Shown piece after piece: positions 1 through 5,721 of a stretch of DNA of 7,974 bases. The DNA comes from Cryptobacterium sp. CAG:338 (GTDB taxonomy: Bacteria > Actinomycetota > Coriobacteriia > Coriobacteriales > Eggerthellaceae). The stretch lies in assembly GCA_000435475.1 (NCBI GenBank), contig FR896063.1, forward strand, positions 9,582-17,555, in the 5' to 3' direction. The notes beneath the pieces are model-generated. The model worked only from the letters and a program-made list of their open reading frames with translations, was not told the DNA's origin and ran no database searches. Numbering within the stretch: the stretch's first letter is position 1; the number at the start of each line of letters is the position of its first letter. The translations under genes and the position numbers were made by a program.

Positions 1-289
1 GTTATAAAAATCTTCAATAATACTTACTTTTATTTTAGTGTGACAAAGCAGGAGCTCTTATACCAATACTGAATAAGTAAAGAACATTTTTCGCAAGAAT
101 GAATGGTCGAGGCTAAGACTAAACTTATGAAAAGGTGTATGCATATCCAGGAAAAATTCTGGTTTTACCGCTTATTGCTAGAGGGAAAACACCCTGATTA
201 TTGAGGGGCCGAGGGTGCTTACGGCGGCTGTTTTACTAAAGAATATGCCTTGTCTAAGCTTTATCTCGTTGTGTATGGGGCAGGATACT
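1..289. other. AT-rich leader with no recognisable gene
   Basis: No coding frame with family features is seen on either strand apart from the disputed GTG extension from 215. A small inverted repeat, AGGG-AAAACA-CCCT, lies at 182-195. TTGCTA (175-180) with TTATTG (198-203) at 17-base spacing is a poor promoter match. If transcription started there, little leader would remain before the GTG and the ATG at 290 would be favoured. Confidence 0.4.
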
Positions 290-1315
290 ATGATGCAAGA
301 AAATCAAAGTTCAACAGGTGAAATGATTGAGTCCTCAGAGGGGGATTCTAAAGAAAAAGCACAGGGTGTCACAGAAACTTCGACGCTTCTTATTAAGGCA
401 AACGAGGCTTACGAAAGCGACGACTCAAAGACTGTTATTGAGTTATGTAATAAGGTCTTGGAAATTGAGCCCGAGAACAGAGGCGCATGGGAACTGCTCG
501 GAAAATTCGGCGGGTGGGATTCGAAACTGTACGATTTTGATACCGATTACATCCTGCGAACCATCAAACATGCTCTAGGTCTTGCACCAGAAGAAGAAAA
601 ATACGATCTTGCAGCAGATATATACACAGCGCGTAAGCGTCAAATTTCGCTGCGGCTCGAAGCTGCTTTAATGATGCCTTCATATCAGGGAGCAAAGCAG
701 ACCCATCAAATAATGATGGATTGGAAGCGTTTGTTGGCTGAAATTCCCTATCTGACTCCAGGCCTTATTGAGAGTGAAGTCACGCTGTGCAGCAATATTT
801 GTACGCGCTCTAAAATGGGAATCATGCCAAACGATAGACTTGTGTACACTTCGTACGCTACGTTCAATCATAAAGAACCTTATGGTGAAACTTTCAGAAA
901 GGCCCTCGCATCGCGCGCTGAAAAGGAAATGGAGCGAGAAGCGGGTCGTCTAGCTTCTGCGAAAAAGGAACTAGAGGAGCGCATGGGAGCATATCGTGCT
1001 CGGGTAGAGTCAGGGGAGATTTCAGCGGCAGAGGAAAAAGAGCTTTTGCAGGATGAGCTTTCAACCTTGCGCAAACAGCTGGCAGACGTGGTGGGCATGT
1101 CGAACGAAAAACTGTATCAACAGCAATATGATGAACTGCAAAAGCAGTTAGCGGAGTTGAAGCCTTATAAATTCTTTAAGCGCACAGAGGTAAACGAGCA
1201 GCTCAAAGAAGTTGAGAAAAAACTGAGTCAGATTAAAACGCAAGTTGAAACTGCTACTGCTAAGATTCAACCTCAGATTGATGCCGTCGAGGCAAGAATA
1301 GCTGAATTAGATTGA
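290..1315 (+). CDS. TPR-like / coiled-coil protein of unknown function
   Basis: I do not recognise a specific family. From the ATG at 290 the product has 341 residues. An acidic, Ser/Glu-rich leader of about 25 residues is followed by a helical segment (KANEAYESDDSKTVIELCNKVLEIEPENRGAW) that reads like one tetratricopeptide unit. A middle helical region comes next, and then a long Lys/Glu/Gln/Leu-rich heptad region over roughly the last 140 residues, broken once by a PYKFFKR turn. No signal peptide or membrane segment is seen from this start, so a cytoplasmic scaffold or adaptor is likely. Start choice is uncertain. AGGA lies 4 bases before ATG 290 and 7 before ATG 293, while a GTG at 215 has GAGGGG 6 bases upstream. 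The GTG would add 25 hydrophobic, Cys-containing residues that look unnatural for this protein. The stop TGA (1313-1315) is created at the junction of the first and second copies of a 34-bp tandem repeat, giving the ending IDAVEARIAELD. Confidence 0.75.
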   Translation: MMQENQSSTGEMIESSEGDSKEKAQGVTETSTLLIKANEAYESDDSKTVIELCNKVLEIEPENRGAWELLGKFGGWDSKLYDFDTDYILRTIKHALGLAPEEEKYDLAADIYTARKRQISLRLEAALMMPSYQGAKQTHQIMMDWKRLLAEIPYLTPGLIESEVTLCSNICTRSKMGIMPNDRLVYTSYATFNHKEPYGETFRKALASRAEKEMEREAGRLASAKKELEERMGAYRARVESGEISAAEEKELLQDELSTLRKQLADVVGMSNEKLYQQQYDELQKQLAELKPYKFFKRTEVNEQLKEVEKKLSQIKTQVETATAKIQPQIDAVEARIAELD

Positions 1316-1473
1316 TGCCGTCGAGGCAAGAATAGCTGAATTAGATTGATGCCGTCGAGGCAAGAATAGCTGAATTAGATTGATGCCGTCGAGGCAAGAA
1401 TAGCTGAATTAGATTGATGCCGTCGAGGCAAGAATAGCTGAATTAGATTGATGCCGTCGAGGCAAGAATAGCT
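1275..1473. repeat. 34-bp perfect tandem repeat, 5.9 copies
   Basis: Five identical 34-bp units begin at 1275, 1309, 1343, 1377 and 1411. A sixth, truncated copy of 29 bp runs 1445-1473. No mismatches are visible between copies. Each unit contains a small inverted repeat, TGCC-GTCGA-GGCA. The unit is not a multiple of three, and the first copy encodes the C-terminus of the upstream coiled-coil protein. The stop codon arises where copy 1 meets copy 2, so copies 2-6 are untranslated in that frame. Perfect identity suggests recent slipped-strand expansion, or an assembly artefact. Confidence 0.97.
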
Positions 1474-1490
1474 TAGCGAAAACCGTTAAG
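1472..1490 (+). other. Stem-loop directly after the tandem repeat
   Basis: CTTAGCG (1472-1478) and CGTTAAG (1484-1490) form a 7-bp stem with one G-T wobble around the loop AAAAC. No T-run follows, so this is not a classical terminator. It could stabilise or pause the end of the upstream transcript. The stem includes an in-frame TAG (1474-1476) that would have ended the upstream gene if the repeat had not expanded. Confidence 0.4.
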
Positions 1491-1510
1491 GTGGGGCTAA
1501 CGCGACTAAC

Positions 1511-1548
1511 GCAAGGCTACTGCTTTTGAATAGGCAACGCTTTTTTCT
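1511..1548 (+). terminator. Possible weak rho-independent terminator
   Basis: A run of six T at 1541-1546 (then CTT) follows the segment 1511-1540. That segment can only fold imperfectly: GGCTA against TAGGC, with a bulge. It sits where a terminator for the coiled-coil protein gene would be expected. The T-run is clear but the stem is poor, so this is a tentative call. Confidence 0.3.
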
Positions 1549-1615
1549 TCTGTATATGAATGAATCTCTTTTTAAAAACATTTAAAACTGCAGATAAAAT
1601 ACGCCAAAATAAGAC

Positions 1616-1633
1616 CTAAGCAATATCGCTTAG
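1616..1633. repeat. Inverted repeat CTAAGC-N6-GCTTAG
   Basis: Perfect 6-bp arms (1616-1621 and 1628-1633) flank the loop AATATC. No T-run follows. It may be an operator or an RNA hairpin in the leader of the CoA-transferase gene. Short dyads of this size also arise by chance. Confidence 0.4.
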
Positions 1634-1662
1634 TGATAACGGGGATAAGCGAGGTTGCGGCA

Positions 1663-1732
1663 GCGGTTGCAACCTTGGTTGCGTGCGGTTTTGGTGTGCC
1701 TGTGGCCTTCGCTGCGGTTGCAACCTTGGTTG
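1663..1732. promoter_or_regulatory. Two identical dyad-containing direct repeats, possible operator pair
   Basis: GCGGTTGCAACCTTGGTTG occurs at 1663-1681 and again at 1714-1732, exactly 51 bp apart. Each copy contains the perfect 10-bp palindrome GGTTGCAACC (1665-1674, 1716-1725). The AACC half is followed by TT and a further GGTTG, so the half-site recurs three times per copy. The spacing is close to five helical turns, which would place both sites on the same face of the DNA. The pair lies about 110-180 bases before the CoA-transferase start. Binding by a dimeric regulator is inference; the regulator is unknown. Confidence 0.4.
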
Positions 1733-1840
1733 TGCTTGCGGCTGTTTCAGCCTGCTGCAACTTGACTGCGTTCAGCTTTAGCCGTTGCAGTCTTTACGCG
1801 AAATTGAATTTGAGGTTTTGTTCAAGGGAGAGGGGAAGCC

Positions 1841-3136
1841 ATGTACGCATCGAAAGAATTCGAGGGATTTGGTCCTCTGTCGGGTGTTCGCGTTGTCGAG
1901 CTGGCGGAATGGGTGGCAGCTCCTGCTGCGGTACGGTGCCTAGGAGAAATGGGCGCTGAGGTTATCAAGGTCGAAAATCCCGCAGGCGATCCACAACGTA
2001 CGCAATGCTATGGATTTGGTGGCAAACGTACTGAAGAATGCGACCCTACCTACGAAAACGTAAATACCAACAAAGATTGGATCAGCTTAAATCTAAAAAC
2101 CAAAGAGGGCATGGCAATCTTTATGGATCTGCTTTCGACTGCGGACGTGTTTGTGAATGGCGTGCGTGACAAGGCGTTAAAGCGTATGTGCCTGGATTAC
2201 GAAACGTTGCACGAAAAGTTTCCTCGTCTTATTTGGGCTCAGATGCGCGGTTATGGCGAATTTGGCGAGATGCGCGACGAACCAGGATACGATGCGGTCT
2301 GTTGGGGATCGCGCGGTGGTGTGAATGCGGTATTTCGCCAGGCAGGAGAATCGCCTGCGACGGCGCCTCAAGGGTTTGGCGATTTTAATGCGGCAGCAAT
2401 ATTCGCTGGTGGTATTGTGGCGGCACTGTTTGATCGTACGCGCACCGGCGTGGGTAATAAGGTGACGACGAATCTGTATCACGTGGCGTTGTGGGGTCAT
2501 TCTCATGGTATTCAGTCGCGTCAGTTCGGCGCGCAATATCCTGGAAGTCGCGCGAGGGCGAACAATCCTTTCAACAACACGTACCAGTCTAGGGATGGCG
2601 TATGGTTTTTGATCTGTTTGCCAGATTACAATCGCTACTTTGCATCCATGATGCAAATGCTGGGATTGGATGAGCTGATTGAGGACGATCGGATCACGAC
2701 TCTTGCGGCAATGGCAGAGCATGGGCTGCAGGAATATGTGGTTTCTAAGATTGGCGAAGGATATGCACGAAAAGATTACGATGAGTGGGATCGTATCATG
2801 CTAGAGCAAGAGGTTCCTCATCAGAAGTTGTTTGATTACGACGATATTCTGGCTGATGAAGAGGCGTACGACAACGATGCGTTGCGTCGATACGAGAGCA
2901 AAGATTTTGGACCGCGCGTTTTCAATACTGCACCGCTTCGTTTCGGTAGTTATGGCGATCCGCCGTTGGTACTTGGCAAGCCTGTTGGATATCATACCGA
3001 GCGCTTCTTGCGCGATAAGGGATATTCTGCTGAGGAGATTTCTGCACTGGAAGAAAAGGGTGCTATTCGTTGCTGGCATGGTGAAGATTTGGACGATATT
3101 CCCGTGCTGCGATCAAAGCGAGATTTGGCGAAGTAA
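1841..3136 (+). CDS. Class III CoA-transferase (CaiB/BaiF family)
   Basis: This 431-residue protein should move coenzyme A from an acyl-CoA donor to a carboxylic acid in the cytoplasm. The N-terminus has the family signature GPLSGVRVVELAEWVAAPAA, followed by LGEMGAEVIKVENPAGD (about residues 11-50). The GFGDFNAAA segment places the expected catalytic aspartate at Asp181, and GIVAALFDRTRTGVGNKV follows as in formyl-CoA transferase and its relatives. The C-terminal YHTERFLRDKGYSAEEISALEEKGAI is the usual family ending. Length is normal and no active-site loss is seen. The ATG at 1841 is set by a strong GGGAGAGGGG Shine-Dalgarno five bases upstream. The family includes enzymes acting on bile acids, carnitine, oxalate and phenyllactate; the substrate here cannot be read from the sequence. 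It is more GC-rich than the regulators downstream. Confidence 0.95.
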   Translation: MYASKEFEGFGPLSGVRVVELAEWVAAPAAVRCLGEMGAEVIKVENPAGDPQRTQCYGFGGKRTEECDPTYENVNTNKDWISLNLKTKEGMAIFMDLLSTADVFVNGVRDKALKRMCLDYETLHEKFPRLIWAQMRGYGEFGEMRDEPGYDAVCWGSRGGVNAVFRQAGESPATAPQGFGDFNAAAIFAGGIVAALFDRTRTGVGNKVTTNLYHVALWGHSHGIQSRQFGAQYPGSRARANNPFNNTYQSRDGVWFLICLPDYNRYFASMMQMLGLDELIEDDRITTLAAMAEHGLQEYVVSKIGEGYARKDYDEWDRIMLEQEVPHQKLFDYDDILADEEAYDNDALRRYESKDFGPRVFNTAPLRFGSYGDPPLVLGKPVGYHTERFLRDKGYSAEEISALEEKGAIRCWHGEDLDDIPVLRSKRDLAK

Positions 3137-3144
3137 TTGGCGAG

Positions 3145-3249
3145 ATGGTGTCCGTCGAGTGGGATGGCGTCGTCGAGTGGGCATGGATTGCCGGGCGAAA
3201 CGGTATTGCCACGGTCGACACTGCCGAGCAGAACGAAATTGCTGAATAG
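3145..3249 (+). CDS. Possible small ORF (34 aa), unknown
   Basis: An ATG eight bases after the CoA-transferase stop opens a frame encoding MVSVEWDGVVEWAWIAGRNG and 14 further residues up to TAG at 3247-3249. It could be translated by re-initiation after the upstream stop. The codons (many GTC, GAG, GCC) resemble those of a real gene more than random intergenic DNA. The stretch also contains an 18-bp-spaced repeat of CGTCGAGTGGG (3153-3163, 3171-3181), which gives the duplicated VEW. No proper ribosome site is present: GGCGAG abuts the ATG. It could equally be the remnant of a longer gene. I do not recognise a family. Confidence 0.25.
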   Translation: MVSVEWDGVVEWAWIAGRNGIATVDTAEQNEIAE

Positions 3250-3281
3250 GATAAAACTGCCAAGTAGGGTGAATTCAAAAT

Positions 3282-3569
3282 ATGGTCGATAAAGAAAAAA
3301 CCGATAAGCGGACTGCGACAGAAGCATTGGCGGCAGGCGTTGAAGGCAGACGCATGGCGAAGTTTGCTTTCGGTAGTGATACCAATGGCAGTCGCGCGGG
3401 TGATCGCGTAGACAGCGATGGAAATGCTGGCGGTAAGGGTAATCCCAATGCAAACAGCACAAAAAAGCCTAATCAGAAGCTTGGTATGCTATTTGCTTTT
3501 CTGTTTGCGATAGTTGCGGCAGTCGTACTTGCTATCTTTATTGCAGTGGTCGTTGTGCTGTTTATGTAG
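3282..3569 (+). CDS. Small C-terminally membrane-anchored protein, unknown function
   Basis: This 95-residue protein has two parts. Residues 1-67 are hydrophilic and Gly/Asn/Asp/Lys-rich, with a likely disordered stretch at about 31-66 that ends in the basic patch KKPNQK. Residues 68-95 form one strongly hydrophobic helix of Ala, Val, Ile, Leu and Phe. The chain ends on the helix, so it is a tail-anchored type, with the soluble part probably kept inside by the positive-inside rule. An AGGGTG lies about 10 bases before the ATG, a rather long spacing. The gene follows the CoA-transferase by 145 bases on the same strand and could share its transcript. No catalytic motif or known family is recognised. 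The sharp soluble-then-membrane pattern makes it a credible gene. Confidence 0.6.
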   Translation: MVDKEKTDKRTATEALAAGVEGRRMAKFAFGSDTNGSRAGDRVDSDGNAGGKGNPNANSTKKPNQKLGMLFAFLFAIVAAVVLAIFIAVVVVLFM

Positions 3570-3572
3570 CAG

Positions 3573-3728
3573 CCGGGTTTTGGCTTGAATTAACTACTGG
3601 TTAAATTATTCTTATATTCCATACATATCTAGAAACATCGATCGCTTTAATTTGTTGGAGTTTGCTAGATATAACTAAAAAATAAAAGCACCGAGCATGC
3701 TTTGTTTCGCAGAAAGCCAGCGAGATAT
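3573..3728. promoter_or_regulatory. AT-rich upstream region of the LysR pair, with dyads
   Basis: The gap holds a short dyad TTAAC-TACTG-GTTAA (3590-3604). It also has a widely spaced perfect inverted repeat: ATATCTAG (3625-3632) and CTAGATAT (3665-3672), with 32 bases between the arms. A CGATCG palindrome (3639-3644) lies near the middle. A TATAAC (3670-3675) that could serve as a -10 overlaps the right arm, though no good -35 stands at the right distance. LysR-type regulators often bind dyads near their own promoters, so autoregulation is a reasonable guess. AGCC-N7-GGCT at 3571-3585 is too weak to call a terminator. Confidence 0.4.
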
Positions 3729-4622
3729 ATGCAATTCAGCAATTTAAGGTATTTTAAGGTAGCAGCAGAAGAAGAGAATTTCACTCGTGCTGCAGAAAAA
3801 CTGGGAGTCTCTCAGGCTTATTTAAGTCGAATTATCCATAATCTTGAAGAAGAAATTGGCGTCCCGCTTTTTAACCGATTTGGCAAACGGGTCGAGCTGA
3901 GTGAGTACGGAGAAACTCTCTATGAGGGCACTGAATCTTATTTCAGAATATTGCACAGCGCCAAAAATGAAATACGGGATGCTCTTTCTTCGGATATGCA
4001 AAGAGTGCGCTTTGTTGCCCGTAGTCCACTTGGGGATTTCCCGTCGGTGCTTAAGGGTTTCTACGAAAAACATCCGCAGGTAACCGTTCCGGTTTTAACT
4101 CCAGGTGACGATAAGATCGGGATAAATTACGACCTAGAATACTTTGCGTCTAATGAAGAATGCCAAGGTAAGAATATTAGTAAGCTCTGCGAAGAAAGAT
4201 ATGTGCTTCTGGTTTCGTCTAATCATCAATTGGCAAATAGAGAGCACGTTGCTTTGAAAGATTTAAAAAACGTAGAATTCGTTACTTCTCCGCGCGATAC
4301 TCAAATGTCAAGGGTGCAGAGATTTCTTTATGAGCAAGCAGGATACAATCCTCGCATTAGAACGTATTCTTCAAGCTACTGGGCTTTGCTGAATTTAGTG
4401 GAGCAAAATGTTGGTGTTTGTATTGGGTGCGAGCATTCTTGGCTGGTAAATGTTGATTTACGTATAAAGGCAATTCCCTTTTCTGATATCCAATTTAAAA
4501 GAAATCTGTACTTAAAATGGCCAATGGATACTTATTTAACGGATGCCACAATTGCCCTTGTTGAATATCTAAAAAATTTATTCGCAAATCGTATTGCTAA
4601 AGGGTTGGATGGAAATGTTTAG
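3729..4622 (+). CDS. LysR-type transcriptional regulator (first of tandem pair)
   Basis: This 297-residue protein has a winged helix-turn-helix at the N-terminus (MQFSNLRYFKVAAEEENFTRAAEKLGVSQAYLSRIIHNLEEEIGVPLFNR). A linker helix and a two-lobe effector-binding domain from about residue 90 follow. LysR regulators normally act as tetramers that bind a small molecule and control nearby genes. The ATG at 3729 is preferred because the family starts a few residues before the LRYF segment. A longer frame from TTG at 3702 would add nine residues (MFRRKPARY) not expected in the family. The ribosome site is weak (GCGAG). The effector domain has a notable GVCIGC pair of cysteines. The gene overlaps the next one by 14 bases and shares effector-domain motifs with it, such as YDLEYFASNE and WALLNLVEQNVGV, so the two arose by duplication. 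The target is probably the downstream carrier and esterase (inference). Confidence 0.92.
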   Translation: MQFSNLRYFKVAAEEENFTRAAEKLGVSQAYLSRIIHNLEEEIGVPLFNRFGKRVELSEYGETLYEGTESYFRILHSAKNEIRDALSSDMQRVRFVARSPLGDFPSVLKGFYEKHPQVTVPVLTPGDDKIGINYDLEYFASNEECQGKNISKLCEERYVLLVSSNHQLANREHVALKDLKNVEFVTSPRDTQMSRVQRFLYEQAGYNPRIRTYSSSYWALLNLVEQNVGVCIGCEHSWLVNVDLRIKAIPFSDIQFKRNLYLKWPMDTYLTDATIALVEYLKNLFANRIAKGLDGNV

Positions 4623-5502
4623 CCTAGATGAGTTACTCGTAATACGAGACATTGCCCACTATGGAAGCATATCGCACGCTTCAAAGACGATTCATATTTC
4701 ATCTTCTTCGCTTAGTAGGGCTCTTCAAGGGGTTGAAAGAGAGCTAGGAGTTGAGCTGTTTTGGCGTAATGGAAGGCATCTAGTTCTCAATGATTTCGGA
4801 AAAATCTTGATTCATCATTGCGATGCTGCGGAAAAAACGATAGAGAGCACTTTAGGAAAAATAGAGGTTTTAAAGGAAAGCAATGAGAGCCTCATTCGTG
4901 TCTATTTTCGTCATAGCTTAGGTAATGTCAGCAAGGCTCTGGCGCCATTTATACGTATGAATAAAGATATTCAGCTAGACATTATTTTGTCTGGCAAAGA
5001 GGCTTCAGAAAAAGGCTATGACCTGGAGTTTGTCTCCAGTAAAGAGCCAATTGATGAACCGGGTACGTTTTTATTAGCTGAAGAGCATTATGTTCTTGTG
5101 GTAAACAATAAACATAAGTTGGCTACTGCCCCTTGTGTTTCTATTGGAGATCTTCAAGGAGAAACTTTTATTGTTCCGCCAATAGGTCAAGGGCGAAAGC
5201 TTCTCGAAAACTTATGTAGAGAGCACGGTTTTCTTCCAAGAAAAAGAATTGATTGCCCTCAGGTGTGGGGTGCGCTTCATTACGTTGAGCAAAATATTGG
5301 CGTTCTTATTGCCCCAGAATTATCTATGTTAGCTGGTATTAATTCGGATGATGTAACTAAGGTTCCTTTGGTGTCTTCTGATGGTCTCGGTCCGGTGGGG
5401 ACAAGATATTTGTATGTACTAGTGAATGAAAAATATCAGTTGACGTCTCAAGCGCAGAATTTTATTAGCTATTTGAAAGAGATGTTTTCTTCTGCCACGT
5501 AA
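4609..5502 (+). CDS. LysR-type transcriptional regulator (second of tandem pair)
   Basis: From ATG 4609 the product is 297 residues, the same length as its upstream neighbour. The N-terminal winged helix-turn-helix (FSLDELLVIRDIAHYGSISHASKTIHISSSSLSRALQGVERELGVELFWR) is typical in layout, with a serine-rich recognition helix. The effector domain matches the neighbour at many points: YDLEFVSSKE, EEHYVLVVNNKHKLA and WGALHYVEQNIGVLI. The start lies inside the end of the previous gene with AAAGGG four bases upstream, so translation is probably coupled. ATG 4615 is an alternative with longer spacing, and a TTG at 4594 is less likely. DNA-contact residues differ from those of the neighbour more than the effector core does, so the two may read different operators or form mixed complexes. 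The ligand is unknown. Confidence 0.92.
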   Translation: MEMFSLDELLVIRDIAHYGSISHASKTIHISSSSLSRALQGVERELGVELFWRNGRHLVLNDFGKILIHHCDAAEKTIESTLGKIEVLKESNESLIRVYFRHSLGNVSKALAPFIRMNKDIQLDIILSGKEASEKGYDLEFVSSKEPIDEPGTFLLAEEHYVLVVNNKHKLATAPCVSIGDLQGETFIVPPIGQGRKLLENLCREHGFLPRKRIDCPQVWGALHYVEQNIGVLIAPELSMLAGINSDDVTKVPLVSSDGLGPVGTRYLYVLVNEKYQLTSQAQNFISYLKEMFSSAT

Positions 5503-5505
5503 AGG

Positions 5506-5527
5506 CTAGTAATTAGTTAATTACTGG
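5506..5527. repeat. AT-rich inverted repeat just after the second LysR gene
   Basis: CTAGTAATTA (5506-5515) and TAATTACTGG (5518-5527) are complementary over ten positions with one T-G wobble, around a two-base centre. The inner 8-bp arms are perfect. No T-run follows. It could be a regulator site of the ATTA/TAAT type or a transcript-end hairpin. It lies three bases after the LysR stop. Confidence 0.5.
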
Positions 5528-5580
5528 TGCGGGACAAAAAATATCAAAATGACTATATAGCATTAGAACGTGTTCATCGC

Positions 5581-5599
5581 AGCTCATTTGGGCTTTTTT
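5581..5599 (+). terminator. Rho-independent terminator after the LysR pair
   Basis: AGCTC (5581-5585) pairs with GGGCT (5590-5594), with one T-G wobble, around an ATTT loop. Six consecutive T (5594-5599) complete the structure. The stem is short, but the T-run and the position between the regulators and the carrier gene support a terminator. This would separate the regulator transcript from the carrier-esterase transcript. Confidence 0.55.
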
Positions 5600-5620
5600 C
5601 GTTGGTAGCCTTTTCTTAAC

Positions 5621-5681
5621 GAGAGTTGAGAACTCATTGCAGGGGGCTACTTTTAAGTTGAGAAACACATGAGTATCACTC
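5621..5681 (+). promoter_or_regulatory. Candidate promoter/operator region of the carrier-esterase unit
   Basis: GAGTT-GAG-AACTC (5623-5635) is a perfect dyad that contains TGAG-AA-CTCA. The octamer GTTGAGAA occurs at 5625-5632 and again at 5657-5664, 32 bp apart, about three helical turns. A third small dyad, GAGT-ATC-ACTC, lies at 5671-5681. TTGAGA (5626-5631), a 16-base spacer and TACTTT (5648-5653) form a plausible but imperfect promoter. If so, the first dyad overlaps the -35 box. Binding by one of the two LysR proteins encoded upstream is inference. Confidence 0.4.
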
Positions 5682-5721
5682 TCGGGGGATTATTCATTTT
5701 TCTAGTTAAGGAGAGAGTGGT

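Larger units (their letters stand above)
1474..1840. other. Intergenic region upstream of the CoA-transferase
   Basis: This 367-base gap changes character along its length. The first half is AT-rich and contains the hairpin, the T-run and a short dyad (CTAAGC-N6-GCTTAG, 1616-1633). The second half, from about 1640, is GC-richer and carries two copies of a 19-bp motif (1663-1681, 1714-1732) and a small hairpin, GGCTG-TTT-CAGCC (1740-1752). A good -35-like TTGACT lies at 1762-1767, but no matching -10 is visible at the right distance. I see no convincing gene; open frames on both strands here lack ribosome sites and family features. The Shine-Dalgarno sequence of the next gene is at 1826-1835. 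Confidence 0.6.

Noticed and set aside
1315..1335. Minicistron MPSRQE overlapping the upstream stop (TGATG) and recurring in each repeat copy
   Set aside because: It follows automatically from the repeat sequence, is only six codons long and has no ribosome site.
1275..1473. CRISPR array
   Set aside because: The units are directly abutting identical copies with no unique spacers and no cas genes nearby, so this is a plain tandem repeat.
1572..1760. Reverse open frame with KVATAA repeats, resembling a Lys/Ala-rich DNA-binding tail
   Set aside because: It starts on TTG with no ribosome site, is only 62 codons, and its repeats again come from the 19-bp DNA motif. The second half looks random.
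1633..1959. Forward open frame with an Ala/Val-rich start spanning the repeats upstream of the CoA-transferase
   Set aside because: It starts on a GTG without a ribosome site, runs 119 bases into the well-supported CoA-transferase gene in another frame, and its second half is composition-odd (Arg/Cys/Ser-rich). The AVATLV repetition is simply the 19-bp DNA repeat read in frame.
2177..2722. Long reverse open frame (181 codons) inside the CoA-transferase gene
   Set aside because: It is fully antisense to a gene with intact family motifs and is Arg/His/Thr-rich, as expected of a shadow frame.
3702..3728. Upstream TTG start for the first LysR gene
   Set aside because: It adds MFRRKPARY before the normal family start, with no ribosome site; the ATG at 3729 fits LysR proteins much better.
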